DNA from: Casp-actino8 sp032118015
Lineage (GTDB): Bacteria; Actinomycetota; Acidimicrobiia; Acidimicrobiales; Ilumatobacteraceae
DNA: 64,000 nt
Direction of reading: 5' to 3'
NCBI GenBank assembly: GCA_032118015.1
Contig: JAULYE010000010.1
Coordinates: forward strand, 24,611 to 88,610
The translations under genes and the position numbers were made by a program. Under the pieces are notes generated by a model, which was given only the letters and a program-made list of their open reading frames with translations, had not been told where the DNA came from and ran no database searches. This document shows positions 1 through 7,397 of the stretch, in pieces (the first letter of the stretch is position 1; each line of letters begins with the position of its first letter).

Positions 1-323
1 AGATCGAAGCGAGAGACATCAGCGGTTGTTTCGATGTTGACTGGAGTGAAACCACCGGCCAATTCCTGCCACGGTTCGGAGTCACGAGAGATCCATTGCC
101 ACATCGCAGCTGGTGCCACCCATCCAGATGCGGAACCGGAGAAGGTTGCGATGGGCTCGAACCGATTCTGGTCGCCGGCGAGAAGGACGAAACCAGGTTC
201 GTAGGAGATGTCGCATGTTCCCCCCGAACCAGCCGATGCACTAGAGGTACCGAAGGTGAGTGACGCGAGGGCGATCGCTGCGGCGGACAGCGCACGTGTT
301 CGGATTGGGTGATTGTGATGCAT
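1..323 (-). CDS. Secreted protein, N-terminal part (runs off the window)
   Basis: Reading the minus strand from an ATG at 323 gives 107 codons that stay open to the window edge. The protein starts with a His/Arg-containing n-region, then an Ala/Leu-rich hydrophobic stretch (about residues 10-32, ending ASA), as in a Sec signal peptide. The mature part starts near GSGGTCDIS and has no motif I recognise. A GGGAA element lies just upstream of the start. It is divergent from the wall-anchored gene at 431, and the 107 bp between them must hold both promoters. The function and the full length are unknown. Confidence 0.6.
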   Translation of the reverse strand, partial: MHHNHPIRTRALSAAAIALASLTFGTSSASAGSGGTCDISYEPGFVLLAGDQNRFEPIATFSGSASGWVAPAAMWQWISRDSEPWQELAGGFTPVNIETTADVSRFD

Positions 324-430
324 GAGAATTCCCTAAAGTCGGACTGAATAGATACGTCACAGAGAGTAGATCAATCGGGTCTCAGTAGCGCAGTTTTTTA
401 GGAACATTGTTGGTTTATGGTGAGGACATT

Positions 431-1486
431 GTGAGCGGAACAGCAGTTAAGCGCGTCCTATTTTTCGTTGTCCCCCTCCTCACGGTCGGTGGCACCCTTG
501 GCGGGTCATCGGGGGTGAGCGCCGGAGTGTCCGAGTACGGCGTGGACTACTACATCTCACCACCACTCGTTCAGGGATCGTACGTGCCTGGGCAATCCGA
601 GGACTTCAACGATTTTGATACCGCGGCTACTTGTCCGCCGACGATTGCCAATGGAGAGATCGCCGTGACGGGTGCGTGCAAAACTCTGATAGCGGATGGA
701 TCCGGAGGAGCAACTGCGGAAGCAATAGATCCGACTCCCACAGTGGGCGCACCAGGTTCGGATTACGCAAGCACAGACTCTGGGGGAGAGATCACCTTCA
801 TCATGCCCGAGGCTCAGCGTTATCTGGGTTTCTGGTGGAGCGCAGGTTCCGGCGGCAACATTGTTCGATTCTTTGACGGGGACAACGAGGTGCTCTCGTT
901 GAACACCGATGACCTAACGGCTCTTCTCGGGTTAGCGCCAACCAGTGTCGGTGACTTCGGATCGACAGGATTTATCGAGTCCCTGGATACGGCCTCGACC
1001 TACGTCAGACATCACTATTTTGGTAATCCGCGCGGTGTGTTGGCCAGCGCGGCTGGCAGCCCACCGGTGATGACGGCAGCGCTGTGGGAGGGGAACACAA
1101 CCAATTACGTGCCCGTCCCTGGCGGAACCATTTACTCGGAACCCTTCGTCTACCTTCATGTCCTCGGACAGGGAAACTTGAGCTTCGACCGGGTGACCTT
1201 TTCCGGCTTCGGCTTCGAATTCGACAACTTCGTGGTGTCGCCGTTCAGTCAAACACCACAGGGCTCATTGGTTCTTGCTGGTTCCGCCGCCGGAACGCCG
1301 CCGCCGGACTTCGAGCCGCCAGCTGGTGGCGGTCGCACACCGTCGATCGATCTCGGTCATTATCTCGAACGCTCTGAGTTGCCCAACACGGGCCGCCGCA
1401 ACATGAGTCTCGAGTGGATGGCAGCAACGTTCGTTGCAATCGGAACGATTCTCTTGGGTGCACAGCGACGCATACGTCGCGTGTGA
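431..1486 (+). CDS. Cell-wall-anchored secreted protein (LPNTG sorting signal), copy 1
   Basis: A 351-aa exported surface protein. It has an N-terminal signal peptide (hydrophobic core about residues 8-24), a body of about 290 residues rich in Gly, Ser and Thr, and a C-terminal sorting signal made of ELPNTG, a hydrophobic segment and the basic tail RRIRR. This is the architecture recognised by sortases, which would link it covalently to the wall; no sortase gene is in the window. I place the start at the GTG at 431, preceded by GGTGAGG, rather than at upstream codons that lack a signal sequence. It is paralogous to 6248-7201: both share the opening DYYIS.PLVQG, the NPRG segment, the FEFDN segment and the LPNTG end. 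The fasciclin gene follows. The biochemical role is unknown. Confidence 0.75.
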   Translation: MSGTAVKRVLFFVVPLLTVGGTLGGSSGVSAGVSEYGVDYYISPPLVQGSYVPGQSEDFNDFDTAATCPPTIANGEIAVTGACKTLIADGSGGATAEAIDPTPTVGAPGSDYASTDSGGEITFIMPEAQRYLGFWWSAGSGGNIVRFFDGDNEVLSLNTDDLTALLGLAPTSVGDFGSTGFIESLDTASTYVRHHYFGNPRGVLASAAGSPPVMTAALWEGNTTNYVPVPGGTIYSEPFVYLHVLGQGNLSFDRVTFSGFGFEFDNFVVSPFSQTPQGSLVLAGSAAGTPPPDFEPPAGGGRTPSIDLGHYLERSELPNTGRRNMSLEWMAATFVAIGTILLGAQRRIRRV

Positions 1487-1665
1487 AAGCTCTCGGTACA
1501 TCGTTGACGTTCGCTGTTGTTTCTCGCATGTGACCGAAAGGACACCAGGAGTCGGCACCGAAAGGTCACCTGTTGTTCACTGTGCACCTACTGTCATGGC
1601 ATCGGCATTCGCCGATTCATGACACGACGTTTCGATCCCGAATCGTCCGTTCACAGGAGGAATCA

Positions 1666-2235
1666 ATGCGTAAGCGTTCAATATCCCTCGCCCTGCTTGC
1701 AGCAGGATCGTTGATCTTCACAGCGTGTGGAGAGGACCCGGCCAACACAGCGACCACCCAAGCCCCGGCTGAGGAAAATGGCGAAGCCGAAGCAGGGGGC
1801 GACATCATTGCTGTCGCCACGGCTGCCGGATCTTTCAACACTCTTGCTGCGGCTCTCGAAGCGGCTGGTCTGATCGAAACCCTTCAGGGTGAAGGTCCAT
1901 TCACAGTGTTCGCACCGACAGATGAAGCGTTCGCTGCACTGCCTGAAGGTCTTCTCGATGCCCTGCTGCTCCCCGAAAATGTGGAGATTCTCACGGCCAT
2001 CTTGCTGTTCCATGTGATCTCCGGATCTGAAGTCACTTCCGACATGGTGGCTGCTGGTGATGTCGAGATGGCAAGTGGTGCCATGGCAACGATCGTCGTC
2101 GATGGCGAGACCATCACGATCGCCGGTGCGCCAATCACAGCGGTGGACGTTCAGGCGTCCAATGGCGTCATTCACGTCCTCAGCAGTGTCATGGTGCCAG
2201 CTGACGTCGACGTCGCAGCACTTCTTGCTGGCTGA
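1666..2235 (+). CDS. Fasciclin (FAS1) domain lipoprotein
   Basis: A 189-aa lipoprotein. The signal peptide ends in the lipobox FTAC (Cys about residue 20), followed by an acidic, Thr-rich linker and one complete FAS1 domain (about residues 45-189) with the H1 motif FTVFAPTDEAF and the H2 motif LLFHVIS. FAS1 domains are extracellular adhesion or matrix-binding modules, so this is probably a membrane-tethered surface protein. The ATG at 1666 is chosen because AGGAGG lies 5 nt upstream and the signal peptide begins there. A strong hairpin terminator follows at 2268-2301. Parts of this gene recur as broken copies at 4998-5339 and 7213-7290, and its last codons recur at 2994. Confidence 0.85.
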   Translation: MRKRSISLALLAAGSLIFTACGEDPANTATTQAPAEENGEAEAGGDIIAVATAAGSFNTLAAALEAAGLIETLQGEGPFTVFAPTDEAFAALPEGLLDALLLPENVEILTAILLFHVISGSEVTSDMVAAGDVEMASGAMATIVVDGETITIAGAPITAVDVQASNGVIHVLSSVMVPADVDVAALLAG

Positions 2236-2301
2236 TTTCCTGACGCAGTCACCCAGTGCAATCTGATAGTTGGGGCGAGGTCTTCGGACTTCGCCCCAAC
2301 T
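2213..2301 (+). repeat. FAS1 tail plus terminator, direct repeat copy 1
   Basis: An 89-bp segment covering the last codons of the FAS1 gene, its stop codon and the complete terminator hairpin. It recurs at 2994-3082 with a single base change (CACCCAG against CACTCAG). The two copies flank the nucleotidyltransferase/small-protein pair, so that 692-bp block appears to have been inserted by, or together with, duplication of the FAS1 3' end. Confidence 0.9.
2268..2301 (+). terminator. Hairpin terminator of the FAS1 gene
   Basis: A 15-bp stem, AGTTGGGGCGAGGTC, pairs with GACTTCGCCCCAACT (one G.U pair) around a TTCG tetraloop, 32 bp after the stop codon. There is no long T run, as is common for high-G+C terminators. 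Confidence 0.85.
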
Positions 2302-2335
2302 CGTTGTCCGGTGCTAGTGCACTTGGTCCATGATG

Positions 2336-2785
2336 TCAGGGGAGATTTTGCAAGTCGTCATGATCTTTGGGCCGTCCACTCGCTTGCTTGTTGACCTTGA
2401 GATCGTTCAATGAAATAACGGGAACCAGTAATCCACTGATTATCCGAGATTCGGAACGTCCGTAACAAGCATCGAATGTGACTCCATCGATGTCCATGAG
2501 AATCTCGATGCGAATTGGTGCTTCACCCATTCGAACGATGCGGTCAGGGTCTTCGAACAGTGGAGGAGTCAGATCTGGAGTGTCGAACCCAAATTCACGT
2601 AGACACGCAACAATTCGTTCAGCGTTGGTGCGATTTCTTGCAACCCAGATGTCCAAATCTGCAGTGGCGCGCGGGTAGCCATGAAGTGCAACTGCAAACC
2701 CTCCGACGAGGAGATATTCAACGTTGTGGTCGTTGAGTAATTTCAAGAACTCGGAGAAGTCTTGAGGAAACTCGATCTTGTCCAT
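2336..2785 (-). CDS. Nucleotidyltransferase-fold protein (MNT/AbiEii-like)
   Basis: A 149-aa protein of the small nucleotidyltransferase superfamily. It has the GG motif (LLVGGFAVALHG, residues about 26-35), the two metal-binding Asp residues in ATADLDIWV (D43, D45) and a third acidic strand, RIEILMDIDG (about residues 92-101). Such proteins often form gene pairs with a small partner and act as antitoxins or toxins by transferring nucleotides; here that role is inferred. The start is an ATG behind GGATGAAC. It overlaps the upstream small gene (2718-2909) by 68 bp in another frame, so the two are probably translated together. The pair is bracketed by direct repeats of the FAS1 3' end. Confidence 0.75.
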   Translation of the reverse strand: MDKIEFPQDFSEFLKLLNDHNVEYLLVGGFAVALHGYPRATADLDIWVARNRTNAERIVACLREFGFDTPDLTPPLFEDPDRIVRMGEAPIRIEILMDIDGVTFDACYGRSESRIISGLLVPVISLNDLKVNKQASGRPKDHDDLQNLP

Positions 2786-2909
2786 AGTTCATCCTGACCA
2801 GTTCAAGAACGTGTTGAAGACGGGCTTCGGGGGCCTGAGTTGACCAGTACGCCTTATCCAATTCGGTGGCTTCTTGGTGAGTGGCCGAAATGTGCAGCGT
2901 TTTCTCCAT
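2718..2909 (-). CDS. Small protein paired with the nucleotidyltransferase
   Basis: A 63-aa soluble protein, charged and helical in character, ending RRLLRVLEITQR-like (RLLRVLEITQRPQR). It has no catalytic motif and no membrane segment. It lies just upstream of the nucleotidyltransferase and overlaps its first 68 bp, an arrangement typical of a co-translated two-gene cassette. It would be the candidate antitoxin or cofactor of the pair. The ATG at 2909 is preferred over a TTG three codons upstream. I do not recognise a named family with certainty. Confidence 0.55.
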   Translation of the reverse strand: MEKTLHISATHQEATELDKAYWSTQAPEARLQHVLELVRMNYGQDRVSSRLLRVLEITQRPQR

Positions 2910-2993
2910 CGAGCCCAAATTCTACCGATCGATGCGAAGAGTTGGAGATAAGACTCCCGTGCTCCTTGGCCCGACTACCCAACGCAATCGTGA

Positions 2994-3082
2994 TCGCAGC
3001 ACTTCTTGCTGGCTGATTTCCTGACGCAGTCACTCAGTGCAATCTGATAGTTGGGGCGAGGTCTTCGGACTTCGCCCCAACT
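2994..3082 (+). repeat. FAS1 tail plus terminator, direct repeat copy 2
   Basis: This is the second copy of the 89-bp element at 2213-2301. It carries the codons for AALLAG and the stop but has no FAS1 gene in front of it. It is a non-coding remnant that marks the right edge of the inserted nucleotidyltransferase block. Confidence 0.9.
3049..3082 (+). terminator. Duplicated FAS1 terminator hairpin
   Basis: The 15-bp stem and TTCG loop are the same as at 2268-2301. It no longer follows an intact plus-strand gene, so it now mainly insulates the block. Confidence 0.75.
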
Positions 3083-3136
3083 ATCTCACCTTCGTTGCGG
3101 AGGCAGTACGCGAGATTCTCCGCCTATCATGAAAAA

Positions 3137-3223
3137 ATGCAAAGACTGAAGAGTTTCATCGCCCCAGTCGTCGTTATCGCCGTCGCCACTGCCGTCTTCA
3201 TAGCTAGTGCAGTTCGACTTTGA
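3137..3223 (+). CDS. Possible single-pass membrane peptide (28 aa)
   Basis: A short frame starting ATG CAA AGA encodes a basic N-terminus (MQRLK) followed by about 20 hydrophobic residues (FIAPVVVIAVATAVFIASAV) and ends RL. It looks like a single transmembrane peptide. No clear Shine-Dalgarno sequence precedes it. It sits between the duplicated terminator and a convergent membrane-protein gene. It may equally be chance. Confidence 0.3.
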   Translation: MQRLKSFIAPVVVIAVATAVFIASAVRL

Positions 3224-3234
3224 CGTGAGTCGGT

Positions 3235-3459
3235 TTATTTCTTTTCGTCCGGCAAATTATCGATGCCATTACCGATTGCCATGAATGTTGGAGCCCAGAG
3301 CCCAACGAAAATTCCAAAGCGCTCTCCTGATGCTTGAACCTCGCCGTTATCTGTTCCGCCCTGAGTGAACCAGATGACGATGCTCGCAATAACCGACAGG
3401 AATCCAAGCGCATAGGAAAGATTCGCGCTGTAGCCCCATGATTTCAATTTCCTCAACAT
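3235..3459 (-). CDS. Small two-span membrane protein
   Basis: A 74-aa protein with a basic N-terminus (MLRKLKSW) and two hydrophobic helices (about residues 13-33 and 50-65), separated by a polar loop GGTDNGEVQASGER and ending in a charged tail (NLPDEKK). The ATG at 3459 is chosen because AAGGAGT lies 5 nt upstream. It is divergent from the GNAT-AAA+ gene. I do not recognise the family. Confidence 0.6.
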   Translation of the reverse strand: MLRKLKSWGYSANLSYALGFLSVIASIVIWFTQGGTDNGEVQASGERFGIFVGLWAPTFMAIGNGIDNLPDEKK

Positions 3460-3663
3460 ACGTACTCCTTGTTGCAAATTGAAATGAGCTTTTGCCCACG
3501 TGCGAATTGTCCCACACAGTCAAAGAACCTCACGGGATGCTGGGCGGCGTCCCGGCACGTCCCATTCCTTTGCGTGACTCGATCATTGACAAAGGTTGGA
3601 GTCATCACCAGACTCGAGGCACATCAGAGGCGTCTCGGCCAAAAGGTCGGTAAGAATACAACT

Positions 3664-4932
3664 ATGAGCGTCGTCATTCGGGATCTGCTTCTCACAGACA
3701 TCGGCCCTGCTGTGCGTCTCCTGGAGGAATGTCGAAATCTGGCTGATACGAAACCGGCAGATATCGCACAATTCGTGAATGACGTTTCCTCTGGCGCACC
3801 AGGAGTCGTCGCGGTTCTCGGTGAAAAGATCGTGGGAATCATCCAAGCTCGCACCGTCGCTGACGATGCCTGGATCAACGTTGTTGTTATCGATAGTTCC
3901 TGGCGTCATCAAGGACTGGGTTCCAAGATGCTGCAAAGGCTCGAAGAAAAGTTGATGCATCTGGGTGTACGGAAAATCTCTGCTTTGCTGTCGAATTCCC
4001 AAGCAGGAGAAACCGCTTTGGTGAATCGTGGTTTCACCTCCACTCACGATCTCGTGCTGTACGAGAAGTTGGAGCCGATTGCTCCGACTGCGATGCGTAT
4101 CGTCGATCAATATGGCGGGGAGATTCTGCCGACAACGCTTTGGGACCGTGTTGCTGGAATGCATGAGGAAAAACGGGTCATTGATGGGCGTGTAGTGGCG
4201 CCCTTGGCCGATCCAACGACTGCTGAGAAAGTGGGAGTCAAGGCTCCAGCAACTGTCTTGCTTTTTGGCCCTCCGGGCACTGGCAAGACAACTTTTGCCA
4301 AAGCCATTGCGGGTCGTCTTGGGTGGCCATTTATTGAACTACTGCCGTCCAAATTGGAAAGCGGAAGTGACTCGATGTCGTCGGAACTTCGAACTGCCAT
4401 CAGTGATCTTCTCCAGTTGGATCACGCGGTTGTCTTCATCGATGAATTCGATGAGATCGCCTCGGCCAGGGAACACAATCCAACAACAAAAGGGGTGGTG
4501 AACGAATTATTGAAAATGATTCCTCTCTATCGATCCACCCCGGGACACTTGTTGGTCTGTGCCACGAATTTCGTAGGAGACATTGACTCGGCTGTGTTGC
4601 GTCCGGGCAGATTTGACTTGGTGATCCCGATCGGCCCGCCCGATCTCGTGGCGCGACGTGCATTGTGGAACGCTGCCCTTTCGTCGCTGGACCACCGTGG
4701 CGTCGAAATTGAAAAGCTCGCGCTTCAAACCGAGGGTTACACACCTGGTGATGTGGAATTGGCGGCCCAAAGGGCTGCAGCTGCTGCCTTTGACCGCATT
4801 CGAGAAGGTGCTGAGCCTCCGCATATTTCCGCAGACGATCTTGATGCGGCTATCGCCCGTACTCGAGCCTCGGTGACGAGTGAAATTCGCCAACGATTCA
4901 GCGAAGAGGCCGATCGATTCGCTCGGGTGTGA
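3664..4932 (+). CDS. GNAT acetyltransferase-AAA+ ATPase fusion protein, intact copy
   Basis: A 422-aa two-domain protein. Residues 1-140 form a GNAT N-acetyltransferase domain, with the acetyl-CoA loop at RHQGLG (81-86) and a typical GETALVNRGF end. Residues about 150-400 form an AAA+ ATPase with Walker A GPPGTGKTT (202-210), Walker B VVFIDEFDE (256-264), sensor-1 Asn in CATNF (302) and the arginine-finger segment LRPGRFD (312-318), then a helical lid. The AAA+ part resembles FtsH/proteasome-ATPase-type modules without a protease. It may couple ATP-driven remodelling to acetylation of a bound target, which is an inference. The ATG at 3664 is supported by the aligned start of the decayed copy at 7398. 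The stop overlaps a TGAATG leading into FAS1 debris. Confidence 0.8.
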   Translation: MSVVIRDLLLTDIGPAVRLLEECRNLADTKPADIAQFVNDVSSGAPGVVAVLGEKIVGIIQARTVADDAWINVVVIDSSWRHQGLGSKMLQRLEEKLMHLGVRKISALLSNSQAGETALVNRGFTSTHDLVLYEKLEPIAPTAMRIVDQYGGEILPTTLWDRVAGMHEEKRVIDGRVVAPLADPTTAEKVGVKAPATVLLFGPPGTGKTTFAKAIAGRLGWPFIELLPSKLESGSDSMSSELRTAISDLLQLDHAVVFIDEFDEIASAREHNPTTKGVVNELLKMIPLYRSTPGHLLVCATNFVGDIDSAVLRPGRFDLVIPIGPPDLVARRALWNAALSSLDHRGVEIEKLALQTEGYTPGDVELAAQRAAAAAFDRIREGAEPPHISADDLDAAIARTRASVTSEIRQRFSEEADRFARV

Positions 4933-4997
4933 ATGTCTCAAGGGTTTGATCTCAGCGAGTTCCTCAGTCGTCGGACCGACCTCGAGTCCCGCGTCAC

Positions 4998-5339
4998 GGC
5001 GAGCCGGCCAACACGGCCACCACCGAAGTCACGATAGAAGACAGTGACTCCAGCGAGGAGTTGGGCGACATCGTTTCCGTCGCATCTGCTGCTGGCTCGT
5101 TCTCGACCTTGGCTGCGGCTCTCGAAGCTGCCGGTCTCATTGAGACCCTTCAAGGTGAAGGTCCTTTCACCGTGTTCGCACCCACGGATGAGGCATTCGC
5201 TGCCCTTCCCGATGGGTTGCTCGACGCCCTGCTCCTCCCGGAGAACGTTGAAGTTTTGAAGTCCATCTTGCTGTTCCACGTGATCAGCTCGGTCATGGTT
5301 CCGTCCGATGTGGATGTGGCTGCGCTGCTTGCTGGCTGA
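4998..5339 (+). pseudogene. Broken FAS1 lipoprotein gene (N-terminus and internal segment lost)
   Basis: In one frame the sequence reads GEPANTATTE..., matching GEDPANTATTQ of the intact FAS1 lipoprotein, and continues with the H1 motif FTVFAPTDEAF to LLFHVIS. There it jumps straight to SVMVPSDVDVAALLAG. The signal peptide and lipobox are missing: the upstream bases run directly out of the AAA+ gene stop. About 35 residues between the H2 motif and the last strand are gone. A TTG at 5061 could start a 92-aa remnant, but it would be neither exported nor a complete FAS1 fold. It ends at a strong terminator (5368-5401). Confidence 0.8.
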
Positions 5340-5367
5340 TTCCAGACGAAAATCGATCAATTCGAAA

Positions 5368-5401
5368 AGTGGGGGTGAGGCTTGCGGGCTTCACCCCCAC
5401 T
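5368..5401 (+). terminator. Hairpin terminator after the broken FAS1 gene
   Basis: A 14-bp stem, AGTGGGGGTGAGGC, pairs with GCTTCACCCCCACT around TTGCGG. The same hairpin is repeated at 7319-7352. Confidence 0.85.
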
Positions 5402-5491
5402 CGTTTGTGGGAGCGAAAGAAAAAGTTTTCCGCTGGGGCCTCTCTTTCGAATTCACCGCTCACGCCTATTCTGTTATCGGTGGATCAAACA

Positions 5492-6085
5492 GTGACAAGT
5501 CGCAAACGATCTCGGGAACCAGAGACGATGGAAAGGATTCTCATCAGCGCCCGCAAAGAGATTGCGGCGAAGGGAATTCTCGGTCTTCGTGTCGCCGATG
5601 TTGCAGAGGGAGCATTTTCCTCTGTGACTCAGATCTACCGCTACTTCGGTGATCGAAACGGACTCTTGGCCCGCGTACTCGGCGATTGGTACGAGGAGTC
5701 CCTTGATCAGAGTCTGACCACTATCCAGAAGCGACTCGACGTAATCGAAAACGTGACGATCGATGACATTGCTGATGCGCTACCCAGTCCGACCGAGGAT
5801 TGGGTACGCGTTCACAGTGGCATGCGGCTTCAGATTCTTGCGACATCTGTGACCAATTCAGCGCTTCAGGAACGCCTGAAGGCAATCGCCAGCGTCCATT
5901 TGCTTCGATGGAACGAGTACATCGAACGCGTGGCATCGAGGCTTGGTGACGAAGAAGAGTTGGATGATCGAGTGTTCACGATCATGATCGCGATGCAGAT
6001 GCCGTACTACCGGTTCCTACTCGATGACGGCGGTTTCAGTGAATCGGAGTACCGCGATTTTTTACGACAGAAGTTGCGCCGCTGA
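5492..6085 (+). CDS. TetR-family transcriptional regulator
   Basis: A 197-aa protein. The N-terminal TetR DNA-binding domain (about residues 12-60) has a recognition helix reading SSVTQIYRYFGDRNGLL, followed by an all-helical ligand-binding and dimerisation part of about 135 residues. I choose the GTG at 5492, which has GGTGGA 7 nt upstream, because a start further upstream would have to be read through the terminator hairpin. It lies between a broken FAS1 gene and a wall-protein gene, with a perfect palindrome at 6125-6152 as a possible operator or terminator. The ligand and targets are unknown; the divided FAS1 repeats suggest it arrived with the adjoining block. Confidence 0.8.
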   Translation: MTSRKRSREPETMERILISARKEIAAKGILGLRVADVAEGAFSSVTQIYRYFGDRNGLLARVLGDWYEESLDQSLTTIQKRLDVIENVTIDDIADALPSPTEDWVRVHSGMRLQILATSVTNSALQERLKAIASVHLLRWNEYIERVASRLGDEEELDDRVFTIMIAMQMPYYRFLLDDGGFSESEYRDFLRQKLRR

Positions 6086-6124
6086 CGCAGGCGCGCTTGG
6101 TGAGTTGATTGTGATGAACTGAAG

Positions 6125-6152
6125 CTTGCGGAAGAAAATTTTCTTCCGCAAG
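6125..6152. terminator. Perfect 28-bp palindrome between TetR and wall-protein genes
   Basis: CTTGCGGAAGAAAA is followed directly by its exact reverse complement. As RNA it would form a 10-bp stem with an AAAATTTT loop, so it may terminate the TetR transcript in both directions. As DNA it is also a suitable dimer operator for the neighbouring TetR protein. It lies 40 bp after the TetR stop and 96 bp before the next start. Confidence 0.6.
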
Positions 6153-6247
6153 TCGGTCATTGTCTCTTTGTTCCCGAGCACATAAACAGGTGGGGCTCAC
6201 AATGTGCATGGCTCTTACGCCCATTACCGAAAGTTGAAGGAACAATC

Positions 6248-7201
6248 ATGAGTTTTCGTCTTCGTGCAGGTACTGCGGCATCCACGGTCGTGTTGGTGGC
6301 TGCCGCCGCTCTGGCACAGGCTGCCCCAGCTGGTGCCATCGGCGCGGTCTTCGGACTCGACTACTACATCAGCGCGCCATTGGTCCAAGGAACACACGTA
6401 TCAGGCGGAGTTAAGGAAAATTTCAACTCCTTGGTATCGTGCAGCGGCTCGATCGGAACGGGCAGTGCAATTGCGGTTTCCGGAGATTGCGTGCTGGAGA
6501 GTTCTGCGAATCAATTCGGTGGGGCCGTAACGGACAGCGCGACCCCAACGGCTGGAGGCAGCGGTTCAGCTTTCCCAATTGCTGACAATGATCCAGGAAC
6601 CACCTTCACTCTTTCTGGACCGCAGTGTTATCTCGGCTTTTACTGGACTGCCGGCTCGGGTGGCAACACCGTTGAGTTCTTCAGTGACGGGGAACTGGTT
6701 CTCTCTTTCAACAGTGATCAAATTATTGCAATCCTCAATCCAAGTGAAGTAGCAACACTCGTGTCAGTAGGTGGCACGACGTATCAGAAGGCACTTTGGT
6801 ACGGCAATCCCCGCGGTCACTCGGATATCGATTCCAATGGAATACCCGACGGAACCTCAACCCTCAACGATGGCGAGCCTTATGTCTACCTCAACGTTTA
6901 TGGTAAGGGTGGTTTGACGTTCAACTCGGTTCGGTTCTCTGGCCCCAACTTCGAATTCGACAATCTTGCGTTCTCTTCTTCGTGCGAGACGCCCCCGAGT
7001 TCGAGTGTCTATCTTGGCTACGTTGGAGAAGGCGAACCTGAGTCGCCGAACTTGCGGATTAATCCAGACTACCTCACACGAACGACCGAGGAACTTCCGA
7101 ACACCGGGGCCTCATCAAATACTCTTAACTGGGTCGCTTTGGCCCTCGCCGGAGGAGGCATTTCTCTCCTAAGGATTCGACGAAGACTTGCCGAGTACTG
7201 A
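6248..7201 (+). CDS. Cell-wall-anchored secreted protein (LPNTG sorting signal), copy 2
   Basis: A 317-aa paralogue of the protein at 431-1486. It has a signal peptide (hydrophobic core about residues 9-30, ending GAIGA), a body that begins GLDYYISAPLVQG, conserved CYLGFYW.AGSGGN and NFEFDN segments, and a C-terminal sorting signal ELPNTG, hydrophobic helix and RIRRR. The start has GAAGGA 6 nt upstream. The stop is followed directly by a stub of a FAS1 gene, so the ancestral order wall protein-FAS1 is still visible. It would be linked to the wall by a sortase encoded elsewhere. Confidence 0.75.
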   Translation: MSFRLRAGTAASTVVLVAAAALAQAAPAGAIGAVFGLDYYISAPLVQGTHVSGGVKENFNSLVSCSGSIGTGSAIAVSGDCVLESSANQFGGAVTDSATPTAGGSGSAFPIADNDPGTTFTLSGPQCYLGFYWTAGSGGNTVEFFSDGELVLSFNSDQIIAILNPSEVATLVSVGGTTYQKALWYGNPRGHSDIDSNGIPDGTSTLNDGEPYVYLNVYGKGGLTFNSVRFSGPNFEFDNLAFSSSCETPPSSSVYLGYVGEGEPESPNLRINPDYLTRTTEELPNTGASSNTLNWVALALAGGGISLLRIRRRLAEY

Positions 7202-7212
7202 TCTTTAGAACT

Positions 7213-7290
7213 TCCAACGGCGTGATCCACGTGATCAGCTCGGTCATGGTTCCGTCTGATGTGGATGTGGCTGCTCTTCTTGCTGGCTGA
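7213..7290 (+). pseudogene. FAS1 gene stub (last 25 codons)
   Basis: The frame encodes SNGVIHVISSVMVPSDVDV and AALLAG, then stops; this matches the C-terminus of the intact FAS1 protein (SNGVIHVLSSVMVPADVDV). Nothing of the remaining FAS1 gene precedes it, because the wall-protein stop codon lies 11 bp upstream. From 7225 to the end of the terminator it is nearly identical to 5274-5401, so these two segments form direct repeats around the TetR/wall-protein block. Confidence 0.85.
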
Positions 7291-7318
7291 TTCCAGAAGA
7301 AGATCGAAATCCTCTAAA

Positions 7319-7352
7319 AGTGGGGGTGAGGCTTGCGGGCTTCACCCCCACT
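7319..7352 (+). terminator. Hairpin terminator after the FAS1 stub
   Basis: It has the same 14-bp stem and TTGCGG loop as the hairpin at 5368-5401. It probably now ends transcription of the wall-protein gene. Confidence 0.85.
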
Positions 7353-7397
7353 GCATTTTCTGAAGACGGCGCCCGAATTGACTGTCAGACTGTCGCC

